A stretch of 64,000 nt of DNA from Streptomyces sp. HUAS CB01 (lineage in GTDB: Bacteria; Actinomycetota; Actinomycetes; Streptomycetales; Streptomycetaceae): positions 5,538,001-5,602,000 of the forward strand of contig NZ_CP129137.1 of the NCBI RefSeq assembly GCF_030406905.1, read 5' to 3'. Each line of letters opens with the position of its first letter. Positions within the stretch are counted from its first letter, which is position 1. The translations under genes were made by a program, and so were the position numbers. Positions 8,115-18,200 of this stretch are shown in pieces. The notes under the pieces are model-generated. The model was given only the letters and a program-made list of their open reading frames with translations, was not told the DNA's origin and made no database searches.

Positions 8115-10211
8115 TTGGCCACCGACATCTCACGGCGACGGCTGTTCGCACTCGGCGGAGGCGCCCTCGGCGCCGCCGCGGCCGGGTCCCTGCTGCCGCC
8201 CTCCCTGCAGGCGGCACTCGCCGCCGAGCCGCCCGCCGGCGGACTGCGCGCGATCCGGCACGTCGTGATCCTGATGCAGGAGAACCGGTCCTTCGACCAC
8301 TACTTCGGCACCCTGCGCGGGGTGCGCGGCTTCGGGGACCGCAACGCCGTCGAACTCCCCTCCGGTACCCCGGTCTTCGAGCAGCCCGGGCCGCTCGGCA
8401 CCGTGCTGCCCTTCCCGGTGCGCGGCGCCGCCGAGACCCAGGCGAAGGACCTCCAGTACATCGGCGACCTGGACCACTCCTGGAACGGCGGGGCCAAGGC
8501 CTGGCGCGACGGCTGGATGGACGGCTGGGTCTCCGCGAAGACCGCCGCGACCATGGCGTACTACGACCGCCGCGACATACCGCTGCACTACGAGCTCGCC
8601 GACACGTTCACCGTCTGCGACGCCTACCACTCCTCGGTCCACACGTCGACGAGCCCCAACCGCAACCATCTGTGGAGCGGCTGGACCGGCTACGAGCCCG
8701 ACGGCAGCAGGGCCGTGACGAACGCCGCGTACGCCGAGGACACCCACCCCGGCTACCCGTGGCCGACGTACGCGGAGCGGCTGGAGAAGGCGGGCCGCAG
8801 CTGGAGGACGTACCAGGAGTGGGAGAACTTCACCGACAACAACATCGAGTTCTTCACCACCTTCAAGAGGATCGCGCGGAAGGCGCTCGCCCGGGCCGGC
8901 GGCTTCGCGTACATGGAGGCGTTCTACGCGAAGGTCCGCGACACCGCGGACCCGGCCGAGCGTGAGCGGCTGCTCGCCGCGCTGGAGGAGGGCGTCGCGG
9001 GGCTGACCGCGCAGGAGAGGTCGCTCTTCGAGCGCGGGCTGCGGCGCGGCGAGACCGGCAGCCTCGCCGAGCGGTTCCGCGCCGACGTGGCCGCCGGCAC
9101 GCTCCCCGAGGTCTCGTACCTGGTGCCGAGCGCGGTCGACTCGGAGCACCCGGGCTCGTCCTCGCCGATCGCGTCCGCGACCCTCGTCTACAAGGTGCTG
9201 GACGCCCTGGGCTCCCACCCCGACGTCTGGCGGCACACCGTCGTCCTGATCAACTACGACGAGAACGACGGCTTCTTCGACCATGTGCCGCCGCCCGTCC
9301 CACCCGCCGACGACACAGACGAGCGCTGGCAGGGCAGGCCCACCGGCCTCGGCATCCGGGTCCCGCTGCTCGTCGTCTCCCCGTGGACCGTCGGAGGGTG
9401 GGTCTGCTCCGAGACCCTCGACCACACCTCCGTGATCCGCTTCCTGGAGGAGTGGACGGGCATCGAGGAGCCCAACATCACCCCGTGGCGGCGCGCCGTC
9501 GCCGGCGACCTCACCTCGGCCTTCGACTTCCGTCGCGGCCGGCCGCTGCCCGAGGTGGAGCGGCCGGGGGCGATCCCGCCGTTCACGGGCCGCTGGCGGC
9601 CGCAGCCGCCGACGGTGCAGCGGATGCCCGTGCAGGAACCGGGCACGCGGCCGGCGCGTCCGCTGCCGTACCAGCCGGACGCCTGGGCGACGGCCGGCGC
9701 CGGCGAGGTGACCGTCGTGCTGCGCAACACGGGGCGTGCGAGCGCGCACTTCGCGCTCTACCCGTACGCAGGTGAGTTCCCCGTCCCGCAGCACCAGGAC
9801 GTGAAGGGCACGGGGCAGTGGGCCGTGCCCCTCGCCGGGGACTCCTACCGCTTCACGATCACGGGGCCGAACGGCTTCCGCCGGGAGTTCGAGGGACCGG
9901 CCGCGAGCCCGGGCACCGAGGTCACCTCGCGGATCGACCACCACGACCGCGATCTTCATCTGACGTTCCGCAACGGCGGCGACCGGCCCGTCACCTTCAC
10001 CCTCCGCCCGCTCGGGTACGTCGACGAGGAGGACCTGCGGGACTGGACCCGCGAGGTCACGGTGAGGCCGGGCCGCAGCCGGAGCCTCGTCCACTCGGCG
10101 GCCGACGCCCACGGCTGGTACGACGTCGAGGTGACCACGGACGACCGGAGCGGCTTCCGCAGGCGTCTCATGGGGCACATCGAGAACGGGCGGCCGAGCG
10201 TCTCCGGATGA
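8115..10211 (+). CDS. Tat-secreted phosphocholine-type phospholipase C
   Basis: A phosphoesterase-family phospholipase C of 698 residues that hydrolyses phospholipid head groups outside the cell. The N-terminus SRRRLFALGGGALGAAAAG is a twin-arginine signal. The catalytic core follows with VILMQENRSFDHYFGTLRGV, HNHLWSGW-type and DENDGFFDHVPPP motifs; the last ~200 residues contain the two DUF756-like C-terminal domains usual for this family. The start is TTG 8115 because AGGAGGA ends five bases upstream. It stands alone, with a possible PHO box ahead, consistent with scavenging phosphate from lipids. Confidence 0.92.
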   Translation: MATDISRRRLFALGGGALGAAAAGSLLPPSLQAALAAEPPAGGLRAIRHVVILMQENRSFDHYFGTLRGVRGFGDRNAVELPSGTPVFEQPGPLGTVLPFPVRGAAETQAKDLQYIGDLDHSWNGGAKAWRDGWMDGWVSAKTAATMAYYDRRDIPLHYELADTFTVCDAYHSSVHTSTSPNRNHLWSGWTGYEPDGSRAVTNAAYAEDTHPGYPWPTYAERLEKAGRSWRTYQEWENFTDNNIEFFTTFKRIARKALARAGGFAYMEAFYAKVRDTADPAERERLLAALEEGVAGLTAQERSLFERGLRRGETGSLAERFRADVAAGTLPEVSYLVPSAVDSEHPGSSSPIASATLVYKVLDALGSHPDVWRHTVVLINYDENDGFFDHVPPPVPPADDTDERWQGRPTGLGIRVPLLVVSPWTVGGWVCSETLDHTSVIRFLEEWTGIEEPNITPWRRAVAGDLTSAFDFRRGRPLPEVERPGAIPPFTGRWRPQPPTVQRMPVQEPGTRPARPLPYQPDAWATAGAGEVTVVLRNTGRASAHFALYPYAGEFPVPQHQDVKGTGQWAVPLAGDSYRFTITGPNGFRREFEGPAASPGTEVTSRIDHHDRDLHLTFRNGGDRPVTFTLRPLGYVDEEDLRDWTREVTVRPGRSRSLVHSAADAHGWYDVEVTTDDRSGFRRRLMGHIENGRPSVSG

Positions 10212-10439
10212 CATCGCGGACATACCGGACGACCGTGGAGCTGGACGCAGGATGCCGGCGGAGGGGAGGGAGTTCGGGACCGGCCACCCCCGAATTCCCT
10301 CGTCCCTGTGAGTATGACCACGAACCGGGCGAAGGGGCCCTAACGATCACTTTCTCCTGAGAGAGTGTTGCCCTGCAGGTCATGAGTTCTTTACGGGCAG
10401 TTCCCAGTGAAGATCCACGAACCACCAGGGAGCCAGCCC

Positions 10440-13031
10440 GTGTCCGCCATCGCCCGGTGGTGCATCAGGCACCGACTCGTCGCCGTCCTGCTCTGGCTGT
10501 CCGCCCTCTGCGGAGTCTCGGCCGCAGCCGTCTTCGCGGGCACGGCGTACTCGAACGACTACGACGTGCCCGGCACCGAGTCCGGGCGGGCCACCGAACT
10601 CCTCCAGGACGGCTTCCACGGCAGGTTCGACGGCGGCGACACCATCGTCTGGCACAGCTCACAGGGCAGCGTCCGGACGGCCGCCGTCGAGCAGCGGATC
10701 ACCGCGATGCTCAAGAAGGTCGAACGGCTGGAGGGCGTCGCCTCGGTCACCGGCCCGTACGGCACCTCCGGGCGGCCCCCGTCCGGGAAGACCCCTGGCG
10801 CGTCCGCCGGCAGCAAGCCGGGCGGGGCGGACGGGGCGGACCGGGAGAAGGATCCCGGGAAGCGGTCGGACGGGGACAGCCGGGAGAAGGAAGGCCGGGC
10901 CGGGACCGGCTCGGACGGCACCGGCACGAAGACGAAGGGCTCCGGGACGAAGAGCCCCGCGGGGTCCTCCGACGCGGGCTCGGACAGCGACTCGGGTACG
11001 AAGACCCGGGGCGACAGGACCGCCGGCACCGCGCCCGCGGCCGACACGGACCCGGCCGGAAAGCGCCCCGCCGCGTCCGGCTCCGCGAGGAAGTCCGGCG
11101 ACGCCGGCACGGCCGCCGGCGTGGAGGGCATCGCGGCCACCGCGCCCGGCGGCGCCGCGCAGATCAGCGAGGACGGCCGCACCGCCTATGCGACCGTCGT
11201 CTTCGAGGCGAAGGCGGCGGACGTCCCCGAGACCCAGGCGCGGGCCGTCGTCGACACGGCCAAGGCGGCCGCACGCGACGGACTCCAGGTCGAACTCGGC
11301 GGCAGCGCCACCGCGCTCGCCGGGACGCCCACCTCGCACCTCGCGGAGATCGTCGGCGTCGCCGTGGCCGCCGTGGTCCTCTTCCTCGCCTTCGGTTCGC
11401 TGGCCGCCAGCCTGCTGCCCATCGCCACCGCGCTCGTCAGCGTCGGCGCCGCGTACGCGGGGGTCGTGCTCCTCGGCCACGTCATGGACGTCGCGGACTT
11501 CGCGCCCGTGCTCGGCCTGCTGATCGGGCTCGGTGTCGGCATCGACTACGCGCTGTTCATCGTCACCCGGCACCGCAAGGGCCTTCGGCGCGGGCTGTCC
11601 GTCTCCGAGGCCGCCGAGAACGCCGTGGCGACCACGGGGCGCGCCGTCGTCTTCGCCGGTCTCACGGTCTGCATCGCGCTGCTCGGGATGCTGATCCTGC
11701 AGCTCTCCTTCCTCAACGGAGTGGCGATCGCCGCCTGTCTGACCGTCCTCCTGACCGTCGCCGCCTCCGTGACCCTGCTGCCCGCGCTGCTGTCCTTCAT
11801 CGGGATGCGCGCACTGGGGCGCCCGGAGCGCAGACGGCTCGCGCGGCGCGGTCCCCGGCCCGAGCTCCCGACAGGGTTCGCCGCCCGCTGGTCCGCCTTC
11901 GTCGAGCGTCGCCCCAAGCTGCTGGGGCTGGTCGCCACCGTCGTGATGGCGGTCCTCGCGCTGCCCACGTTCTCGCTCCACCTGGGCACGTCCGACCAGG
12001 GCAACGCCCCCGCCACCAGCACCACCCGCAAGGCGTACGACCTGGTCGCTGAGGGCTTCGGGCCGGGCACCAACGGACCGCTCACGCTCGTCGCCGCCCT
12101 CGACGGGGCCGACGACCGGCTGGCGATGCAGCAGTTGCCGGCCGCCCTGCGGAACACCGAGGGCGTCGCCTCCGTCAGCCCCGTGACGTTCAACAGCCGG
12201 GCCGACACCGCCGTGGTCACCGTCGTTCCCGACTCTTCGCCCCAGTCGCAGCGGACCAGCGAACTCGTCGACCGGCTGCGCGCCGACGTGCTGCCCGCCG
12301 CCGAGAGCGGGACCTCCCTCGAGGTCCACGTCGGCGGAGTGACCGCGAGCTACGACGACTTCGCCGACGTGATCGTCGGGAAGCTGCCGATGTTCGTCGG
12401 TGTGGTCATCGCGCTGGGCTGCGTGCTGTTGCTGCTCGCGTTCCGTTCGGTCGGCATCCCGCTCAAGGCGGCGCTGATGAACGTGGCCGCGGTCGCCTCC
12501 GCGTTCGGCGTCGTCGTCGCGATCTTCCAGTGGGGGTGGGGCTCCGAGCTGCTGGGACTCGGCAGCGCCGGTCCGATCGAGCCCTTCCTGCCCGTGATCA
12601 TGGTCTCGGTACTGTTCGGGCTCTCGATGGACTACCAGGTGTTCCTCGTCAGCCGGATGTACGAGGAGTGGCTGGAGACCCGGGACAACCGGCGTGCCGT
12701 ACGGGTCGGCCTCGCCGAGACCAGCCGGGTGATCAACTCGGCGGCCGTCATCATGATCTCCGTCTTCCTCGCGTTCGTCCTCAGCGGCGACCGGGTCATC
12801 GCGATGTTCGGCATCGGACTCGCCGCCGCGGTCGCCCTGGACGCGTTCGTCCTGCGCACCCTGCTGGTGCCGGCGCTCATGCACATGCTGGGCAGTGCCA
12901 ACTGGTGGCTGCCGCGCTGGCTGGACCGCAGGCTTCCGCGGATCAGCATCGAAACTCCCGAGAGCCTTTCGCCCGCGCATGCGAAGATCGCCGGGATACG
13001 CGTGAGCGAGGACAGCACACTTGCGCGGTAG
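10440..13031 (+). CDS. MMPL/RND-family exporter with long loop insertion
   Basis: An RND-superfamily MMPL-type membrane transporter (about 863 residues) with the usual two repeats: one helix, a large outer loop, then five helices, twice over. Such proteins export lipids or hydrophobic metabolites using the proton gradient; the substrate here cannot be read. GTG 10440 follows AGGGAG; a GTG at 10407 in frame is the alternative. Unusual: the first outer loop, residues ~110-227, is a low-complexity Gly/Ser/Lys/Asp/Thr segment, whereas flanking sequence is ordinary. The C-terminal half contains the conserved GLSMDYQVFLVSR segment; the first half has GLGVGIDYALFIVTRHR. Confidence 0.9.
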   Translation: MSAIARWCIRHRLVAVLLWLSALCGVSAAAVFAGTAYSNDYDVPGTESGRATELLQDGFHGRFDGGDTIVWHSSQGSVRTAAVEQRITAMLKKVERLEGVASVTGPYGTSGRPPSGKTPGASAGSKPGGADGADREKDPGKRSDGDSREKEGRAGTGSDGTGTKTKGSGTKSPAGSSDAGSDSDSGTKTRGDRTAGTAPAADTDPAGKRPAASGSARKSGDAGTAAGVEGIAATAPGGAAQISEDGRTAYATVVFEAKAADVPETQARAVVDTAKAAARDGLQVELGGSATALAGTPTSHLAEIVGVAVAAVVLFLAFGSLAASLLPIATALVSVGAAYAGVVLLGHVMDVADFAPVLGLLIGLGVGIDYALFIVTRHRKGLRRGLSVSEAAENAVATTGRAVVFAGLTVCIALLGMLILQLSFLNGVAIAACLTVLLTVAASVTLLPALLSFIGMRALGRPERRRLARRGPRPELPTGFAARWSAFVERRPKLLGLVATVVMAVLALPTFSLHLGTSDQGNAPATSTTRKAYDLVAEGFGPGTNGPLTLVAALDGADDRLAMQQLPAALRNTEGVASVSPVTFNSRADTAVVTVVPDSSPQSQRTSELVDRLRADVLPAAESGTSLEVHVGGVTASYDDFADVIVGKLPMFVGVVIALGCVLLLLAFRSVGIPLKAALMNVAAVASAFGVVVAIFQWGWGSELLGLGSAGPIEPFLPVIMVSVLFGLSMDYQVFLVSRMYEEWLETRDNRRAVRVGLAETSRVINSAAVIMISVFLAFVLSGDRVIAMFGIGLAAAVALDAFVLRTLLVPALMHMLGSANWWLPRWLDRRLPRISIETPESLSPAHAKIAGIRVSEDSTLAR

Positions 13032-13094
13032 CCCGGTACGAGGATCACGAGGCGCCCCGTCGTGCGTGGCGCGCCACGAGACGCAAGGAGCGGG

Positions 13095-13658
13095 ATGTTC
13101 GCGATACCCCTGGGGGACGGCGCCGAACTGCGGCCCATCGAGCCCTGGCAGGCCGAGGAGTTCCTGGAGCACATCGAGCGCGCCCGGGAGTACGCCGGGC
13201 CCTGGGTGCCGCTGACGGTGAACGTGAAGGACGTCGAGTCGGCCCGGGCCGTGCTCCGGAGCTACGCCGACAAGCAGGCCGCCGACACCGGCCGTCTCTG
13301 GGCCGTCCGGCTGGACGGCACGCTCGTCGGCGGGGTGCTGTTCCGGATTTTCGACACCTCGACCGAGTCCTGCGAGGTCGGCGTCTGGCTCGAGCCGTCC
13401 GCGGCCGGGCGCGGACTGATCAGCCGTGCCGTCGAGGTGCTCGTCGACTGGGCCGTCGAGGAGCGCGGGATGCATCGCGTCGAATGGCTCGCCTCCTCCG
13501 CCAACCACCGCTCCATCGGCGTCGCGAAGCGGCTCGGGATGAGCCGGGACGGTGTGCTGCGCGAGAGCTTCCCGTGGCAGGGCGTTCGCCATGACATGGA
13601 GGTCTGGTCCGTCCTGGCACCCGAGTGGAGAGCGCGCCGCGCGGCCGGGCGTCACTGA
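13095..13658 (+). CDS. GNAT acetyltransferase, RimJ/RimL type
   Basis: A GNAT-fold N-acetyltransferase of 187 residues. The acetyl-CoA binding core is visible as CEVGVWLEPSAAGRGLISRA, and the family tail WLASSANHRSIGVAKRLGM is typical of ribosomal-protein-serine type (RimL/RimJ) enzymes. ATG 13095 follows AAGGAG at ideal spacing; upstream in-frame codons lack one. Substrate unknown: related proteins acetylate ribosomal proteins, antibiotics or small amines. It follows the MMPL gene by 63 bases and may be co-transcribed. Confidence 0.9.
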   Translation: MFAIPLGDGAELRPIEPWQAEEFLEHIERAREYAGPWVPLTVNVKDVESARAVLRSYADKQAADTGRLWAVRLDGTLVGGVLFRIFDTSTESCEVGVWLEPSAAGRGLISRAVEVLVDWAVEERGMHRVEWLASSANHRSIGVAKRLGMSRDGVLRESFPWQGVRHDMEVWSVLAPEWRARRAAGRH

Positions 13659-13843
13659 GGGCCCGGGGCGCCGGGAGGGGGAGCGCCACGGGGCCGGCAC
13701 CGGGGGCGCCGCCCGTCCGGGGCTGCCGGTTCGGGATGCCCGTCCACGCGCGTGTCCGACCGGACCGCCGAGCGCCTGTCGTGGCGGCCCGCTCCCCGGC
13801 CGCCGGACGTGCGAGGAGGTGCCGGAGCGCGGGAGCGCCGGGC

Positions 13844-14824
13844 TCAGCCGTACCGGTCGAACAGGCCCTGGACGTAGTCCTCCAGTCTGCCGGTGAGCAC
13901 ACCCGGCGTCAGATCGGTACGGCCCAGCTCACGCCACGGGCCGGCCACCTTCCCCGCGTCGGGCGCGAACGCCAGCGCGTCCAGCAGCCGCCAGTACAGC
14001 TGCTCCGCCGGGTCGTCGGCGAGCGTCCCCCCGGCGGCCGTGTACAGATCGGCGAACCGCATGCCGGCCGCGGCGCCGTGCAGGAGGGCCAGGGCACTGG
14101 CGCAGTGCGCCACGTCCAGATCGGCCGGTCCCCAGGAGGTCTCGACCCAGTCGACCACCCCGCTGATCCGCAACTCGTCCCCGGCACCGGTGAAGAGCAC
14201 ATTGCCCGGGTGGAAGTCGCGGTGCAGGAAGCAGCCCCGGTACGCGGGCGGCTCCTGGCGTACGACGTCCACCGCGCGCTCCCAGAGCCCCGGCCGGCGC
14301 GTGGCCGAGGGCGGGGTGACCCGGTCCGCCGAGGTCCACGCCTGATACGCGCGGGGTCTCGTCGCCCCGGTCACCGGCACCCGGTGGATGCGCAGGAGCT
14401 GGTCCGCGAGCAGGTGCGCACGACGTCCGGCCCCCTCGTCGTCCAGCCGCACCCCGCCCGGCAGCAGCGACATCAGCAGGGAGGGGTGGGAGCAGTGCTC
14501 GGCCGTGGCGTCGACGGCGACGAAGGACGCCACCGGGACATCGGAGGACGCGAGCAGACGGAGGACGTCCGCCTCGCGCGTGAGCAGGCCCGGCGCATGC
14601 CGTACGAAGAAGGGTTTGACGAACGAGCGGAGCACCAGCGTGCGTTCGCCGGCCGGCCCCGTCACGGCCAGACGCCTCATCTCGGCGGTCCAGCCTCCAC
14701 TCAGCCGTGCGATGCCGGTGACGCGCTCGCCCTCGGCGAGGTTCCCCGCCACCCAGGCGCCGGTCGCGGTCCGGTCCTGCCCGTCCGGCGCTCCCGGTGC
14801 CCACGGGTTCTCCGTCGAGATCAT
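13844..14824 (-). CDS. APH-family phosphotransferase
   Basis: An aminoglycoside-phosphotransferase/choline-kinase fold protein of 326 residues. The catalytic loop FLHRDFHPGNVLFTG (Brenner motif) and the metal-binding VVDWVETSWGPADLDVAHC are complete, so it should bind ATP and phosphorylate a small hydroxyl compound. The substrate cannot be inferred: family members act on antibiotics, homoserine, choline or sugars. It is a single gene converging on the acetyltransferase. There is no resistance context apart from nearby transfer enzymes. Confidence 0.88.
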   Translation of the reverse strand: MISTENPWAPGAPDGQDRTATGAWVAGNLAEGERVTGIARLSGGWTAEMRRLAVTGPAGERTLVLRSFVKPFFVRHAPGLLTREADVLRLLASSDVPVASFVAVDATAEHCSHPSLLMSLLPGGVRLDDEGAGRRAHLLADQLLRIHRVPVTGATRPRAYQAWTSADRVTPPSATRRPGLWERAVDVVRQEPPAYRGCFLHRDFHPGNVLFTGAGDELRISGVVDWVETSWGPADLDVAHCASALALLHGAAAGMRFADLYTAAGGTLADDPAEQLYWRLLDALAFAPDAGKVAGPWRELGRTDLTPGVLTGRLEDYVQGLFDRYG

Positions 14825-15089
14825 CCGGCCAGGCTATGCCCCCGGGACACGGCCCGTGCGGCCCTCGGGGGCACAGCCCACCCCGTACTCAGGGCGGTCC
14901 GGGGGACCTCAGGGGAACTCCCGGGGTACTCAGGCCGGTTGCGGCGGTCGACCGCCGCGGTCTAAGGCCCCCGCCGCACGAAGATGCGGCACTCTCCCGA
15001 TGCGGCCCCACCTCCTGGGGGACGAGAGTCGAGGCATCAACGACAGCGAGAGCGAACGGCCCTCGCACTCGTCACCAAGGGAGACCAAC

Positions 15090-15287
15090 GTGTTCGAGTA
15101 CCAGCTCCACACCATCCGGCAGGCCGAGATGCTGCGCCGGGCCGAGGGCGAGCGGCTGGCCCGTGCCGCCCGTGCCGCACGGCGGGCGGCGCGCCGAGCC
15201 GCACTCCGGCACGCCCCCGAGGGGCGGGTGAACAGTCCAGAAGGGCGGAGCGGCGGCGGCCGCATCCGCTTCACACGCGCCGCCTGA
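15090..15287 (+). CDS. Small Arg/Ala-rich basic protein
   Basis: A 65-residue protein beginning at GTG 15090 behind CAAGGGAGA. After FEYQLHTIRQAEMLRRAEGE it becomes an almost pure Arg/Ala helix (RAARAARRAARRAALRHA), then a Gly/Arg tail. It is strongly positive and could form an amphipathic helix that binds nucleic acid or membrane. It lies 11 bases before the giant regulator and would be co-transcribed with it. I know short proteins of this kind in Streptomyces genomes but no function. Confidence 0.7.
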   Translation: MFEYQLHTIRQAEMLRRAEGERLARAARAARRAARRAALRHAPEGRVNSPEGRSGGGRIRFTRAA

Positions 15288-15298
15288 CGGGACGGGCC

Positions 15299-18200
15299 AT
15301 GACGGTCATCCCGATCCACCACGCCGCCGGGCCGGACACCTGTGCGATGCTCGGCGGCGTGGAGACCAGGTCCCTCAGCCCCGTCTTCGTCGGCCGCACC
15401 GGCGAATTGACCGCACTCGGCCATGCGCTCTCCCGTGCCACCGCGGGAGAGCCGCAGGCGTTGCTCATCGCGGGCGAGGCAGGAGTGGGCAAGACCCGCC
15501 TCGTCGAGGAGTTCCACGGGGAGGCATGCCGGGCCGGCGCCGTCGTCGCCCTCGGCGGCTGCGTCGAGATCGGTGCCGAGGGGCTGCCGTTCGCGCCCTT
15601 CTCGACCGCCCTGCGCGCCCTGCGGCGGCAGCTGCCGGACGAACTCGCCGCAGCGGCCGCCGGGCAGGAGGAGGAACTGGCCCGGCTGCTCCCGGAACTG
15701 GGGGAGGCCCCCGCCCGGCGGCAGGGCCGGCCCGACGAGGAGAGCACGGCCCGTCTCTTCGAGCTCACCGCCCGGCTGCTCGAGCGGGTGGCCGCCGAGT
15801 GGACCGTCGTCCTCGTCCTGGAGGACCTGCACTGGGCCGACGCCTCCACCCGGCACCTGCTCGCCTATCTGCTGCGCACCCTGCGCCGCGGCCGGCTGGT
15901 GGTCCTCGCCACCTACCGTTCCGACGACATCCACCGCCGCCATCCGCTGCGCCCGCTGCTGGCCGAGCTCGACCGGCTGAGGACCGTCCAGCGCGTCGAA
16001 GTGCCCCGCTTCAGCCGTGACGAGGTCGCCCGCCAGATGGCCGGGATCCTCGCGGCCGAACCGGCCGCCTCGCTCGTCGACGACATCTTCGAACGCTCCG
16101 ACGGCAACGCCTTCTTCGTCGAGGAACTGGCCGTCGCCGCGCACGAAGGCTGTGCGACCGGACTGACCGACTCGCTGCGCGATCTGCTGCTCGTCCGTGT
16201 GGAAGGGCTCCCGGAGCACACCCAGCGCGTCGTCCGGATCATCGCCGAGGGCGGCTCCGCCGTGGAGCACTCGCTGCTCGCGGCCGTCGCGGGACTCGGC
16301 GACGACGAACTCGACACGGCACTGCGCGCCGCCGTCGGGGCCAACCTGCTGCTCGCCACGCCCGAGGGCGACGGCTACCGCTTCCGTCACTCGCTGGTGC
16401 GCGAGGCCGTGAGCGACGACCTCCTCCCCGGTGAGCGGTCGCGGCTCAACCGCCGCTACGCCGAAGCCCTCGAAGCCACCCCCGGTCTCGTCCCCGCCGA
16501 CCAGCGCGCGGCCCGGCTCGCCAGCTACTGGTACTCCGCCCATGACGCCGCCAAGGCCCTCCCCGCCGTACTGGACGCATCGGCGGCCGCCCGCAAACGC
16601 CACGCCTACGCCGAGCAACTGAGGCTTCTGGAAAGGGCCATGGAGCTCTGGGAGGAGGCCCCCGCCACCGCCCGCTCCGGGCTGAGGCCGATGGACTACG
16701 CCGGTGCATATCCGCCCTGCGGCTGCGACCCCGCGACCACCTCCCTGCGGTTCCTCGACCTGCTGGCCGAGGCTTCCGTCGCCGCCCGGCTCTGCGGCGA
16801 ACGCGAACGTGCGCTCACGATCGTGAAGACGGCGCTGCGGCTGCTGAAGGCGGGGGAGCCCGGCGCCTCGTGCGGCCCGGGCGGCACGGACTTCCAGCGA
16901 GCCGCCTGGTTCTGGACGGAACGCTCCAGGCTGGTGCAGAACCTCGGCCGCGGCGACGGCTGGCAGGAGATCGCCACGGCGCAGGAACTGGTGCGCGGGC
17001 TGCCGCCGTCGGCCGTCCACGCCCAGGTCCTGGCCACCGCCGCCGGCTGGGGCATGCTGCACGCCCCCGGTCCGGACAGTCTCGCCGCCGCGGAGCGGGC
17101 CGTCGAGTACGCCCGGGTCGTCGGGGCCGAGGAGATCGAACTCGACGCCCGGCTCACCCTCGGCGGTCTCATGGTCGACGCCGGCGACATCGACGACGGA
17201 CTCGCCGAGATGTACGCCGTGCGGGAACGGGCCCGGGCCCTGGGCCAGGTCGCCGAGGCCGGCCGGGCCTACACCAACCTCGCCTCCGTGCTCCAGTCCA
17301 TCGGCCGCTCCCGCGAAGCGGTGGCCGTCGGCGCGGAGGGGCTGGAGTTCTGCCACCAGCACGGTCTCGTGGACAACGCCGACTGGGTCCTCGGCAACCT
17401 CGCCGCGGCCCAGTTCTCGCTCGGCCTGTGGGAGGAGACGGAGCAGGCCGCCCGCAGGCTCCTGGCGACCGCGCACAGCTCCAAGCCGCGCGGGGCGGCG
17501 AGCGGTCTGCTCGCCCGGATCGCCGTACGCCGCGGCCGGCCGGACGCCGCCGCACGGCGCCTGGCCGACGCCGTGGAGCACTACGGACCCCACGATCCGA
17601 TGCCCCAGAACTCCCTCCTGCTCGCCGAGGTGTCCCTGGCGATCGCCGCCGCGGAGGGCCGACTAGCCGATGTCCGCGAGGAGTTCGCACGGGCCGCGCG
17701 CGACGGCTTCCCGACCGGAACCCACCGCTACGCCTGGCCGCTGGTGGTCCACGCCGCCACCGCCGAGGCGGAGGCACGGGGACTCCCCGCAGCCGAGGAA
17801 GGGCGGGCCGAAGCCCTCCTGCTGATCGGCACCACCGCCAGACGGCTCGTCACACCGGTGGCCCTGTGGCGGGCCCACGCCCTCCACGCCGACGCCGAAC
17901 TCCTCAGGGCCGAGGGCCGGGAGAGCGCCGACCGATGGCGGGAGGTCACCGCCGCCTTCGCGGCCCTGGACCGCCCTTACGAGCTGGCCCGCGTGCGGCA
18001 CCGCACGGCCGACGCGCTGCTGGCCGAGGGCGGACACCGCGACGAGGCAGCCGAGTTGCTCCGCGGCGCCCACACCACGGCCCGTGCGCTCGGGGCGCGC
18101 CGCCTGGCCGAGGACATCGAACTCCTCGCCCAGCGTGCCCGCCTGCGGCTGAGCGAGCCCGAGCCTGCTGCCGCACCGGCCCCGGCCCCCGCGGAGGACC

